Shown here in pieces: positions 25,381-33,546 of a stretch of DNA of 64,000 nucleotides. Numbering within the stretch: position 1 is the stretch's first letter; the number at the start of each line of letters is the position of its first letter. The notes under the pieces were generated by a model. That model saw nothing but the letters and a program-made list of their open reading frames with translations, ran no database searches and had not been told where the DNA came from. The DNA lies in NCBI RefSeq assembly GCF_049341845.1, contig NZ_JBMPIT010000005.1:62001-126000 (forward strand), in the 5' to 3' direction. This stretch comes from Curtobacterium guangdongense (lineage in GTDB: Bacteria; Actinomycetota; Actinomycetes; Actinomycetales; Microbacteriaceae). A program made the position numbers and the translations under genes.

Positions 25381-25529
25381 GCGGGTCCTTCCAGGGACGC
25401 GGACGGTGCGGGTCTCCGACGGTCCGCTCCCGTTGCTGGGCGCGGTCACGGCAACGCGTTCCGCGGCTGACCGGACGTGCTCTCGGACTGCCGTCGGTAG
25501 ACAGGGCATCGACGAAAGGGGAGCACTCG

Positions 25530-26615
25530 GTGCGCATCGGAGACGGTGGACGACGGTTCGAGGGGATCCGCGAGATCGCGGTGCTCCGTGGCGGGGGACT
25601 CGGCGACCTGATGTTCGCGATGCCCGCGATCGATGCGCTGGCGGCCGCGTACCCCGATGCGCGGGTGACACTGCTCGGCACGCCGGCCGCCGCGGAGCTG
25701 CTCGTCGGCCGGACCGCCTCGGTGCACGCGTTCGAGGAGATCCCTGTTTCGCCGGGCGTGCGTGACAGCGGCGTGGACGCACCGTCCCTCGCGGACTTCG
25801 AGCACCGGCTCCGCGGCAGGTTCGACCTCGCCGTGCAGCTGCACGGTGGCGGCCGCAACTCGAACCCGTTCCTGCTCCGGCTCGGGGCACGGCACACCGT
25901 CGGCACCGCGACCGAGGACGCCGAGGTCCTCGAGCGCTGGGTCCGCTACGTGTACTACCAGCACGAAGTGCTCAGGGGACTCGAGGTGGTCGCACTCGCC
26001 GGGGCCGAACCGGTCACGCTCGATCCGCGCCTGACGGTGCCCGAGGACGAGCGGCACGCGGTCCGGTCGCGGCTCGGGGTGTCCGGGACACTCGTGGCGA
26101 TGCACCCCGGCGCGACGGACCCGCGGCGCCGCTGGAGCCCCGACCGGTTCGCGGCCGTCGCCTCGGCGCGGATCGATGCCGGCGACGACGTGGTCCTCGT
26201 CGGGGACCATTCCGACCGTGCCGCGGCCGATGCGATCGTGGCGGCCGTGGGCACGGACCGTGCACCCCGATTGCACGACCTCGTCGGCGCGCTGCCGCTC
26301 CGGGAACTGCCCGCCGTGCTGGCGGCTGCCGACGTCATGGTGGGCGACGACTCCGGTCCCCGGCACCTCGCCGTGGCGGTCGGCACACGGACGGTGGGTG
26401 TGTTCTGGTTCGGCAACGTCATCAACGCCGGGCCGTTCGACCGTGGGCGACACCGGGTGCTGATGGCGTTCGTCACCCGCTGCCCGGTCTGCGGGATCGA
26501 CGTGACCCAGGTGGGCTGGACCGCCGAGCGGTGCGAGCACGACCCGTCCTACGTCGACGAGGTCACGCCCGAGCAGGTCCTCACCGAGGTGGAGGACCTG
26601 CTCCGGACACGCTGA
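25530..26615 (+). CDS. GT9-family glycosyltransferase (heptosyltransferase-like), first of three
   Basis: 361 residues, GTG start 25530 with AAAGGGGAG upstream, divergent from the aldehyde dehydrogenase. The N-terminal Rossmann half has VLRGGGLGDLMFAMPAIDAL. The C-terminal half has MHPGATDPRRRWSPDRFA and the donor-binding GDDSGPRHLAVAVGT. A Cys pair CPVCG plus C-x8-Y near the C-terminus (about 317-335) could bind metal or form a disulfide and is not usual for WaaC/WaaF. Family 9 transferases use ADP-heptose. The cluster supplies that donor, which supports the same chemistry here. Confidence 0.82.
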   Translation: MRIGDGGRRFEGIREIAVLRGGGLGDLMFAMPAIDALAAAYPDARVTLLGTPAAAELLVGRTASVHAFEEIPVSPGVRDSGVDAPSLADFEHRLRGRFDLAVQLHGGGRNSNPFLLRLGARHTVGTATEDAEVLERWVRYVYYQHEVLRGLEVVALAGAEPVTLDPRLTVPEDERHAVRSRLGVSGTLVAMHPGATDPRRRWSPDRFAAVASARIDAGDDVVLVGDHSDRAAADAIVAAVGTDRAPRLHDLVGALPLRELPAVLAAADVMVGDDSGPRHLAVAVGTRTVGVFWFGNVINAGPFDRGRHRVLMAFVTRCPVCGIDVTQVGWTAERCEHDPSYVDEVTPEQVLTEVEDLLRTR

Positions 26616-26640
26616 GCGCCTGCGGCCTACGGCCTGGGTG

Positions 26641-27345
26641 TCACGGCCAGCTCGGCTCCGTGGCCGGCATGATCGAGAGCTCGCGGATCTCGCACCCGGC
26701 GGGCTGGGCGAGCGCGAACAGGATCGCGTTGGCGACGTACGACGGCTCGATGAGCTGCGCGTCCGGCCCCGGCTTGTACTGCTCGGTGCGGTCCGCGAAG
26801 AAGTTGGTCCGCATGCCCGCCGGGATCACGTTCGTCACGCCGACGCTGCCCGCTGCTTCTGCGGCGAGCGCCTGCGAGAACCCGCGGACGCCGAACTTCG
26901 ACGCGGAGTACGCGGTGCCGTCGCCCACGCCGCGCAGTGCGAGCGACGAGGACACGGTGACGACCCGGCCGTGGCTCTGCTCGAGCGAGGGGAGTGCGGC
27001 GCGGACGACAGCGGCGGTCCCCAGCAGGTTCACGCCGACGATCCGTTCCCAGTCGGCTGCGGACAGGCCACCGATCGGCGCCGGCTTGTCGATGCCGGCG
27101 GCGGTGACGACCGCGTCGAGCCCACCGTGCCGTTCGGCCGCGTCCCGGACGGCCTGCTCGGTCGCCGCCGTGTCGGTGACGTCGACCGCCACGGCGTCGA
27201 CCCCGTCGGCGACGCCGTCGACGCGGAGGTCGAGGACGATCGGGGTGCCGCCCGCCTCGAGGACGGCGTCGACGACGGCCGCTCCGAGTCCGGAGGCGCC
27301 GCCGGTGACGAGGACGCGGCCGATGGGGGTGGTGGGGACGGGCAT
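26641..27345 (-). CDS. Classical short-chain dehydrogenase/reductase
   Basis: 234 residues from ATG 27345 (AAAGGA upstream). Cofactor motif TGGASGLG (about 14-21), NNAG-equivalent TAAGI, catalytic Ser in VSSSLAL and the YSASK active site. It is a classical SDR, not the extended type expected of an HldD epimerase, because it lacks the longer C-terminal substrate domain. It begins 20 bp after the second hldE and is probably the last gene of that operon. The substrate is unknown; a sugar or lipid-linked alcohol is possible. Confidence 0.85.
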   Translation of the reverse strand: MPVPTTPIGRVLVTGGASGLGAAVVDAVLEAGGTPIVLDLRVDGVADGVDAVAVDVTDTAATEQAVRDAAERHGGLDAVVTAAGIDKPAPIGGLSAADWERIVGVNLLGTAAVVRAALPSLEQSHGRVVTVSSSLALRGVGDGTAYSASKFGVRGFSQALAAEAAGSVGVTNVIPAGMRTNFFADRTEQYKPGPDAQLIEPSYVANAILFALAQPAGCEIRELSIMPATEPSWP

Positions 27346-27365
27346 GTGGTTCCTTTCGGTGGGGC

Positions 27366-28790
27366 TCAGCCGACGTGCGCGAGCGCCGCGGCGAGACGGG
27401 TGGTGGAGCGACCGGGGTGGAACGGGACGGTGACGACCCGACCGCCCCACTCGGCGAGGGTGACGGACTCGGGCAGCGCGTCGGCGGTGTAGTCCCCGCC
27501 CTTGGCCCAGACGTCGGGGCGGAAGCGTCGGAGCGCCTCGTCCGGGGTGGTCTCGTCGAACACCACGACGCCGTCGACGCAGTCGAGTGCGAGCAGGAGC
27601 TCGACGCGGTCGTCCTGGTTCATGATCGGCCGCTCGGGTCCCTTGAGCTGTCGGACCGAGTCGTCGGAGTTCAGGCAGACGACGAGGCAGTCGCCGAGCG
27701 CGCGTGCCGCGGAGAGGGTCCTGGCGTGTCCGGCGTGCAGCAGGTCGAAGCAGCCGCCGGTCGCGACGACGACGCCGCCGGCACTCCTGGTGCGGTGCAC
27801 GACCCGCATGGCATCGCGATCGGTTCCCGGCACGTCCGCCGGTGGGCGGCCGGTGTCGGCGAGGAGCGATGTCACCCCGCCGGCGGCGAGGTAGGCGGAC
27901 GCATCCGCGACCCCGGCGGCGACGGCGTCGGCGACGTCCGCACCGGACGCCAGTGCGACGGCGACTCCTGCCGCGAGTCGGTCTCCGGCACCGCACGGGT
28001 CTCCGGGGGTGACGGACGGCGCCGGCACGAACCGGCTGTCGAGCCCGCTACCGCCCAAGCGACCGACCAGTGCGCCGCGGTCGCCGAGCGTCACGGCGAC
28101 GGCGCGCACGTCCCACTCGCGGACCAACGTCTCGGCCGCGTCGGTCGCGAACGGCACGCCGGTGCCACCCAGTCCGGTGAACCGCCGGGCTTCTGCGGCG
28201 TTCGGTGTCGCGACGGCGATGCCCGCGACCGGCGCCGCTCCCTTCGGGTGCGGGTCCCACACGACCGGCGTCGACCGCGCAGCGGCCGCGATCGCGTCCC
28301 GGACGGCGGGGGAGGCCGCGACACCGCGACCGTAGTCGGCGACGACGACGGCGTCTGCGTCCAGCAGCGCATCGGTCATCGCCGGGGTCGCCTCGGGCAC
28401 GGACGGGGTCTCGCATCCCTCGTCGATCCGCACCAGGGCATGGTCACCGACGCGTATGCGGGTCTTCACGGGCGTCGGGGCACCGGACGGACCGGCGACG
28501 ATCCGTACGTCGGGCAGCAGCGCGGTGATCTCCGCGGCGTGGGCATCGTCACCGAGGACGGTGACGAGCGTCACCTCGTGCCCGTCCCGCGCGAGCATCG
28601 TCGCGACGAGGCCGGCACCGCCCGCACGTCGGTCGTCCGTGTGGACGTCGACGACGGGGACCGGTGCGTCGGGACTCAGGCGGTCGCTCGTGCCGGAGAC
28701 GTCGACGTCGAGGAGGGTGTCCCCGACGACGACGATCCGGAGCGGCGCCGACGACGGCTCGCGCGCTGCACCGGGGCCGGTGCCCGTCAT
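27366..28790 (-). CDS. hldE: Bifunctional heptose kinase / adenylyltransferase (copy 2)
   Basis: 474 residues from ATG 28790, overlapping the gmhA-like stop by 4 bp. The kinase domain has RAGGAGLVATMLARDG and DPCGAGDRLAAGVA with catalytic Asp. The nucleotidyltransferase domain (about 340-465) has ATGGCFDLLHAGHARTL, LKGPERPIMNQDDR and AKGGDYTADAL. It is clearly diverged from the other copy: the Asn of TNGCFD is Gly here. Both active sites remain. The two copies may differ in kinase and transferase use or in nucleotide choice. Confidence 0.9.
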   Translation of the reverse strand: MTGTGPGAAREPSSAPLRIVVVGDTLLDVDVSGTSDRLSPDAPVPVVDVHTDDRRAGGAGLVATMLARDGHEVTLVTVLGDDAHAAEITALLPDVRIVAGPSGAPTPVKTRIRVGDHALVRIDEGCETPSVPEATPAMTDALLDADAVVVADYGRGVAASPAVRDAIAAAARSTPVVWDPHPKGAAPVAGIAVATPNAAEARRFTGLGGTGVPFATDAAETLVREWDVRAVAVTLGDRGALVGRLGGSGLDSRFVPAPSVTPGDPCGAGDRLAAGVAVALASGADVADAVAAGVADASAYLAAGGVTSLLADTGRPPADVPGTDRDAMRVVHRTRSAGGVVVATGGCFDLLHAGHARTLSAARALGDCLVVCLNSDDSVRQLKGPERPIMNQDDRVELLLALDCVDGVVVFDETTPDEALRRFRPDVWAKGGDYTADALPESVTLAEWGGRVVTVPFHPGRSTTRLAAALAHVG

Positions 28791-29410
28791 GCTCGGGTCC
28801 CACGGCGGAGTGCCGGTTCCATCGCGGTGCAGAGCGCGTGCACGAGCACCAGCTGCGCCTCCTGGACGTTGGCGGACGGACCGTCGATGCAGATCGCGTC
28901 GTCCACGGCGTCCGCGAGCGGGTTCGGCCGCGGACCGGTCAGGGCGAGCGACCGGGCACCGACGGCCCTGGCGGCTGCTGCGGCGGTCAGGAGGTTCGGG
29001 CTCCTCCCGCTGGTGCTCAGCAGCACGACGACGTCGCCCGCCCTGGCGTGTGCACGGACCTGACGGGCGAAGACCTCGTCGAACCCGTAGTCGTTCCCGA
29101 TGGCCGTGACCGCCGAGGTCTCCGCGTGCAGGGAGATCGCCGAGTACGCGGGGCGGTCGCCGTCGAACCGACCCGTGAGCTCCGACGTCAGGTGCTGCGC
29201 CTCCGCTGCCGATCCGCCGTTGCCCGCTGCGAGGAGCCGGCGGCCGGACACGAGCCGAGCGGCGACGTCGTCCGCCCAGGCCGCGATGTGGTCGCCGTGC
29301 TCGACGAGCGATGCGATGACGGGAACGGAGGCCGCGACGTGGTCGAATACCGCACGGGCGCTGCCGCTCATCCGCTCGGTCGTCTCGATGCCGTGCTGGT
29401 CGATGGTCAT
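28787..29410 (-). CDS. gmhA: SIS-domain phosphoheptose isomerase (GmhA-like)
   Basis: 207 residues from ATG 29410. AAGNGGSAAEAQHLTSELTG near residue 60 matches the GmhA active-site loop. LLSTSGRSPNLLTAA (about 130) and the helix QEAQLVLVHALC (about 185) with a likely metal/active-site Glu and His also fit. GmhA turns sedoheptulose 7-phosphate into D-glycero-D-manno-heptose 7-phosphate, the first committed step. Overlaps with a glycosyltransferase gene upstream and hldE downstream place it in a single operon. Confidence 0.88.
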   Translation of the reverse strand: MTIDQHGIETTERMSGSARAVFDHVAASVPVIASLVEHGDHIAAWADDVAARLVSGRRLLAAGNGGSAAEAQHLTSELTGRFDGDRPAYSAISLHAETSAVTAIGNDYGFDEVFARQVRAHARAGDVVVLLSTSGRSPNLLTAAAAARAVGARSLALTGPRPNPLADAVDDAICIDGPSANVQEAQLVLVHALCTAMEPALRRGTRA

Positions 29411-30708
29411 CGTGCCGTCCTCTCGGTGTTGCGGGCGGCTCGGGCCGTCCGCGGAGCGTGCTCTGGGGTGCTGACCGTGCTGACCGTGCGGCCGATGAGC
29501 CGTTCGTAGACGCGCTCGGTGTCCGCCGCGACGCGCGTCCACGAGTACCGGTTCTCGACGCGTGCTCGGCCGGCTGCGCCGTACGCGTCGGCCTTCCCGG
29601 GGTCGTCGAGCAGCGCGGCGACCGCTGCGGCGACGGCGTCCTCGTCCCGGGGCGGGACGTGCATGCCCGTGGACTCCTCGACGACCGTGTCGATGAGACC
29701 GCCGACGCGCGATGCGACGACGGGTCGACCGCATGCCATCGCCTCGAGCGGCACGATGCCGAACGGCTCGTACCACGGTGCGCACACGACCACGTCTGCG
29801 CTCCGGTACACGGACGGCATCTCGTCCTGCCCGAGCTGGCCGCGGAAGTGCACGTGGTCACGGACGCCGAGCTGTCGCGCGAGCGTGTCGAGTCGCTGGT
29901 ACTCGGGGTCGTCCGGCAGGTCGGCACCGGCCGTACCGGCCCCACCGACGACGACGAGTTCGACGTCCCGCCCAGCGGCGACGAGCCGTGCCAGCGCGGC
30001 GATCGTGGTCCCGACGCCCTTGCGACGCACGAGGCGCGACGCGGTCAGGACCCTGGAGGTCCTTCCCCGTTCCTCGACCGCGCCCGTCGGCCGGAACCGG
30101 TCGACGTCGACCCCGCACGGGACGACGGAGATCGCGCGGAGCGGGACGCCGAGCGCCTTGAGCTCGAACGCCTCGTCCGAGCAGGTCGCGACGACCTGGT
30201 CGACGCCGCGTCCGACCGAGGGCTCGATCCAGTCCCGCTCCGCCGGGCTCGTGTCCGCGGCACCCTGGTGCCGACGCTTGACCACGCCGAGGGCGTGGAA
30301 CGTCTGCACGATCGGGATCCGGACGCCGCCCGTGCGGGCCTGCACCTGCGTGACGGCGTCGAGCGCGGCGTGCCCGGACATCCAAAAGTGTCCGTGCACG
30401 ACGTCCGGCCGGTCGACGAACCACTCGGCGGCGAGCACCTGCGCGAACACCGCCATGCAAGGGAACAGGTCGTCCTTCGGCACGTGCTCGGGCGGTCCGG
30501 CGTCGACGTGCACGACCTCGACACCCGGGCGCAGCGCGACGCGCGGCGGCAGCGTCGGGTCGTCCCGCCTGGTGTAGACCGTGACCTCGTGGCCGCGGTC
30601 GGCGAGCGCACCGGACAGGGCGGCGACGTGCACGTTCTGCCCGCCGGCATCGACGCCGCCGAGCACCGCGAGCGGGCTGGCGTGTTCGGAGACCATGGCG
30701 ATCCTCAT
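29407..30708 (-). CDS. GT4-family glycosyltransferase (MshA-like fold)
   Basis: 433 residues from ATG 30708 (MRIAMVSEHASP). The N-terminal acceptor domain shows GGVDAGGQNVHVAALSGALA, typical of the MshA/sucrose-phosphate-synthase-like branch. The C-terminal donor domain has the retaining-GT motif APWYEPFGIVPLEAMACGRP with the two Glu of E-x7-E. Family members transfer sugars from UDP, GDP or ADP donors. The position between gmhA and a second transferase suggests it builds the same glycan rather than mycothiol. Confidence 0.85.
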   Translation of the reverse strand: MRIAMVSEHASPLAVLGGVDAGGQNVHVAALSGALADRGHEVTVYTRRDDPTLPPRVALRPGVEVVHVDAGPPEHVPKDDLFPCMAVFAQVLAAEWFVDRPDVVHGHFWMSGHAALDAVTQVQARTGGVRIPIVQTFHALGVVKRRHQGAADTSPAERDWIEPSVGRGVDQVVATCSDEAFELKALGVPLRAISVVPCGVDVDRFRPTGAVEERGRTSRVLTASRLVRRKGVGTTIAALARLVAAGRDVELVVVGGAGTAGADLPDDPEYQRLDTLARQLGVRDHVHFRGQLGQDEMPSVYRSADVVVCAPWYEPFGIVPLEAMACGRPVVASRVGGLIDTVVEESTGMHVPPRDEDAVAAAVAALLDDPGKADAYGAAGRARVENRYSWTRVAADTERVYERLIGRTVSTVSTPEHAPRTARAARNTERTAR

Positions 30709-31706
30709 CGAGCGTTCCCTCCGACGGCGTGACCGGCGAGACCAGCCGGCGTGGGACGAGTACGGCGGTGGCGCGTGACGGTGTCGTCGAGCAGGTCGTC
30801 CCAGTCCCGCAGGTACCGGGTGAGCGAGTGGCGTGCGAGCGCGGCTTCGCGGGCGACGAGCCCCCGGCGCCGTGCCTCGTCCGGGTCGTCGACGAGCAGC
30901 CTGGCAGCGCGCGTCAACTCCGAGACGTCGGTGGAGATCGCGCCGGCTTCCGGCGGGACCGTACGCGCGGCGTCGGTCGTCGCGAGGACCAGCACGGGCA
31001 TGGCCATGTGCATCGCCTCGATCAGCGAGAGCCCGAGCGACGTCCATCGGTTCGGGTGCAGGTAGGCGCGCCGTTCCGCGAGCGCGGCGTGCATCGGGTC
31101 CGGCGGGACGTCTCCGAGCCCGGAGACGGCACCGAGGCCCACGAGGTGTTCGGTGCCCATGCCCCAGACGTCGACGGGGGCGACCGCACCGAACGTCGCG
31201 AGCAGGTCGGTCCCGACGACCCGGCCACGGCGGACGGGCTCGTTGATGACGGCGCCGAACCGCTCCCGTCGGCCGGTCCACAGCGGCCCGGGGTCGACGA
31301 CGCCGTGCTCGACGACGGTCGTCCTGGTGCTGCCGCAGTCCCACATCAGCGCGTTCCAGTGCGTGACGTGGGCGATGGTCAGGTCGTCGCGGTCCCGGAA
31401 GGGGTGCAGGGAGTTCGGCACGTCCGTCCTCGGGGCGTTGTGCTCGACGAAGACGGTCGGCAGGGTGCGTCCGGGCAGGAGCTCGGCGACGGCGGCCGCT
31501 TCCTCGGTCCGCTGCAGCACGACGACGTCGACGTCGGTCTCGCGGAGCGCGGCGGGGTCGATCTCCGTCACTTTCGGCCAGTCACGGCCACCGGTCCCGA
31601 GCCCCCAGGCGTCGCGGGCATCGGTCGTGGGCACGAGGTACTCGTGTCGGCCGCGGACGAAGGCGTCCATCCAGCCGCCGTGCACGTGCCAGAGGAGGAT
31701 GCGCAT
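30705..31706 (-). CDS. Glycosyltransferase (GT4-like)
   Basis: 333 residues from ATG 31706, with GAAGGA upstream. It begins MRILLWHVHGGWMDAFVRG. The C-terminal half has LHPNRWTSLGLSLIEAMHMA, the GT4/GT1 E-x7-E-like donor region. The N-terminal half is less typical and includes DVVVLQRTEEAA. A TAGCGT hexamer on the minus strand (31755-31760) could promote the five-gene run ending at the SDR. Donor and acceptor are unknown. Confidence 0.75.
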   Translation of the reverse strand: MRILLWHVHGGWMDAFVRGRHEYLVPTTDARDAWGLGTGGRDWPKVTEIDPAALRETDVDVVVLQRTEEAAAVAELLPGRTLPTVFVEHNAPRTDVPNSLHPFRDRDDLTIAHVTHWNALMWDCGSTRTTVVEHGVVDPGPLWTGRRERFGAVINEPVRRGRVVGTDLLATFGAVAPVDVWGMGTEHLVGLGAVSGLGDVPPDPMHAALAERRAYLHPNRWTSLGLSLIEAMHMAMPVLVLATTDAARTVPPEAGAISTDVSELTRAARLLVDDPDEARRRGLVAREAALARHSLTRYLRDWDDLLDDTVTRHRRTRPTPAGLAGHAVGGNAR

Positions 31707-31826
31707 GCGATTCCTTCGATGCGGTCGTGTGGCGAAGAGTGGAGCAGGAGCAGGACGCTACGCAGCAGGTCATGGTGTGCTTCGCAGACTGCCCCCGGAT
31801 CATCCACGGAGCGCAGCGAAGCCGCG

Positions 31827-31870
31827 TCAGCCCAGCGCCCGATCAGCCCAGCGCCCGATCAGCCCAGCGC
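31827..31870. repeat. 16-bp tandem repeat across GT9 stop codon
   Basis: TCAGCCCAGCGCCCGA occurs at 31827-31842 and 31843-31858, with a partial third copy from 31859. On the minus strand each unit starts at a TGA. The copy at 31859-31861 is the real stop of the neighbouring GT9 gene; the other two lie downstream of it. Confidence 0.85.
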
Positions 31871-32902
31871 AGCGAGCAGCCGGTCGTGCGCCGCCAGCAC
31901 GTCCGACACCGTCACCGAGGACAGGCACGGGTGCCCCGGCACCGGACACTCCCGCGCACGGCTCAGCCGGCACGCCGCGGTCTGGTCCCCGAGCAGCTCG
32001 ACGTACGGCCCGACCGGCGCCCACTTCACCGCGGGCACCACCGGCGAGAACAGACTGACGATCGGCACCCCCACCGCAGCCGCCAGGTGCGCCGGCCCGG
32101 TGTTGCCCACGACCACCACCTCTGCCCCGGCCAGCACCGCGGCGAGCTGGCCGGGGCTCGTCCGTCCGCCGAGGTCCATGACGGGGGAGTCGTACCGCGC
32201 TCCACCGGCGGCGACCTCCGCGGTGAGCGCCCGCTCACCCGGCGACCCGGTGACGACCACCGGGGTCCCGCGTGCCGCGTACGCGGCGACGAGCGCGCGG
32301 TGGTGACCAACCGGCCAGGAACGCGCCGGGACGCTGGCTCCCGGGTGGACGACGACGTAGCGGCCCAACCCGACCACGTCCGGAGGTGCGACGGCGTCCT
32401 GCCGCACCGCGAGCCTCCCGTCGTCGTCCGGCGGCAGCCGGAACCCGGCCGCCGCCGCGATCCGCAGGGCGCGCTCCGGCTCGGGGAGGTCCTCCGGCAG
32501 GTCCTCACCCGGCCGCAGTCGCACGTCGAGCAGGGTGCCGGGGTGGTCGACCGACGCGCCGGTGACCTTGGCGACTCCGCCCAGTCGGAGCAGGACGGCG
32601 AGGGGGAGCGGCGACTGGTGGAACGAGGTGAGCACGACGGCCTCGTCGACGTCGGCCTCGGTGACGAGCCGGCGGAAGGACGCGAGTGCTGCGTCGTCGA
32701 GGGCACCGGGGGTCTCGGTGACCCACGGCGCTGCCCAGACCCGGACGTCGTCGATCCCCGGCAGCAGTTCGGCAGCCGGTGCGCCCTGGGGGCCGCAGAG
32801 CATCGTGACGTGCGACGCCCCGGCGGCGACGGCGCGGACGGCGGGTCCTGCGACGAGCACGTCGCCGAACGAGTCGAGCCGCGCCACGAGGACGCGGGTC
32901 AC
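31859..32902 (-). CDS. GT9-family glycosyltransferase (heptosyltransferase-like), second of three
   Basis: 347 residues, GTG start overlapping the gmhB-like stop. VLVARLDSFGDVLVAGPAVRAV is the WaaC/WaaF-type N-terminal motif. VVHPGASVPARSWPVGHH binds the nucleotide side, and VVGNTGPAHLAAAVGVP is the conserved acceptor/donor cleft. A Cys triplet (CRLSRARECPVPGHPC) near residue 310 matches the C-terminal Cys pattern of several bacterial GT9 proteins. Its pairing with a heptose-bisphosphate phosphatase supports use of a nucleotide-heptose donor. Confidence 0.87.
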   Translation of the reverse strand: MTRVLVARLDSFGDVLVAGPAVRAVAAGASHVTMLCGPQGAPAAELLPGIDDVRVWAAPWVTETPGALDDAALASFRRLVTEADVDEAVVLTSFHQSPLPLAVLLRLGGVAKVTGASVDHPGTLLDVRLRPGEDLPEDLPEPERALRIAAAAGFRLPPDDDGRLAVRQDAVAPPDVVGLGRYVVVHPGASVPARSWPVGHHRALVAAYAARGTPVVVTGSPGERALTAEVAAGGARYDSPVMDLGGRTSPGQLAAVLAGAEVVVVGNTGPAHLAAAVGVPIVSLFSPVVPAVKWAPVGPYVELLGDQTAACRLSRARECPVPGHPCLSSVTVSDVLAAHDRLLAALG

Positions 32903-33447
32903 GGGCGCTCCACCACGCGCGCGAGCACGAGCGCCACCGCCTCGGCGAGGTCTGCGGCCACGGTCGGTGCCGCGGCGATCTCCTCCGGACGGGTCGAGCG
33001 CGTCGGGACGAGGATCGACTGCGCACCGGCGGCAGCAGCGGCACCGACGTCCGCGCCGATGTCACCGATGACGACCAGCTCCTCCGCCGGGATCCCGAGC
33101 ACCTCGGACGCCCGCAGGACGAGCCCCGGGCGGGGTTTCCGGCACGCGCAGCCGTCGTCGGGGCCGTGCGGGCAGACGCACCACACCGCGAAGGGTCCGA
33201 CGAGCTCGTCGACGCGGGCGTTCGTCGCGTCGACCTCGGCGCGGGTGGCCCCGCCCCTGGCGATCACGGACTGGTTCGTCACGACGCCCACGGGGAGACC
33301 GGCTTCTCGGGCGCGCTGCACGGCGAGCCGCGCACCCGGGACGGGGACGACACGGTGCGGGTCGGCGTTGTACGGCACGTCGATGACGAGGGTGTCGTCC
33401 CGGTCGAACAGGATCCCGCCGACGGGGCGGTCCGCGGAGAGGGCCAT
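32899..33447 (-). CDS. gmhB: D-glycero-D-manno-heptose 1,7-bisphosphate 7-phosphatase-like HAD enzyme
   Basis: 182 residues from ATG 33447. HAD motif I is FDRDDTLV (Asp15 nucleophile, Asp17 acid). VVTNQS is motif II. CPHGPDDGCACRKPRPG provides the zinc-binding Cys/His set typical of GmhB and histidinol-phosphatase relatives. IGDIGADVGAAAAAG is motif IV. The enzyme would remove the C7 phosphate between the kinase and nucleotidyltransferase steps of HldE. The Zn-loop and context favour GmhB over HisB. Motif I has Asp-Asp-Thr where Asp-Gly-Thr/Val is commoner. Confidence 0.85.
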   Translation of the reverse strand: MALSADRPVGGILFDRDDTLVIDVPYNADPHRVVPVPGARLAVQRAREAGLPVGVVTNQSVIARGGATRAEVDATNARVDELVGPFAVWCVCPHGPDDGCACRKPRPGLVLRASEVLGIPAEELVVIGDIGADVGAAAAAGAQSILVPTRSTRPEEIAAAPTVAADLAEAVALVLARVVERP

Positions 33448-33546
33448 GCCCCGAGTTCTACGCACCGGGTGCCGGGTGCGCGGGCAGGAAAGCCGCGGAG
33501 CGCGTCCTGGGGAGCCCGTCGGCCACGTCCGGCTACCGTCCCGCTC

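Noticed and set aside
26641..27345. SDR considered as the HldD heptose epimerase
   Set aside because: It is a classical SDR of about 234 residues with a YxxxK site and lacks the extended C-terminal domain of HldD.
29407..30708. GT4 protein considered as the mycothiol enzyme MshA
   Set aside because: The fold type matches, but the gene is locked by overlaps into the heptose operon, so a glycan role is more likely. Phylogeny would be needed to decide.
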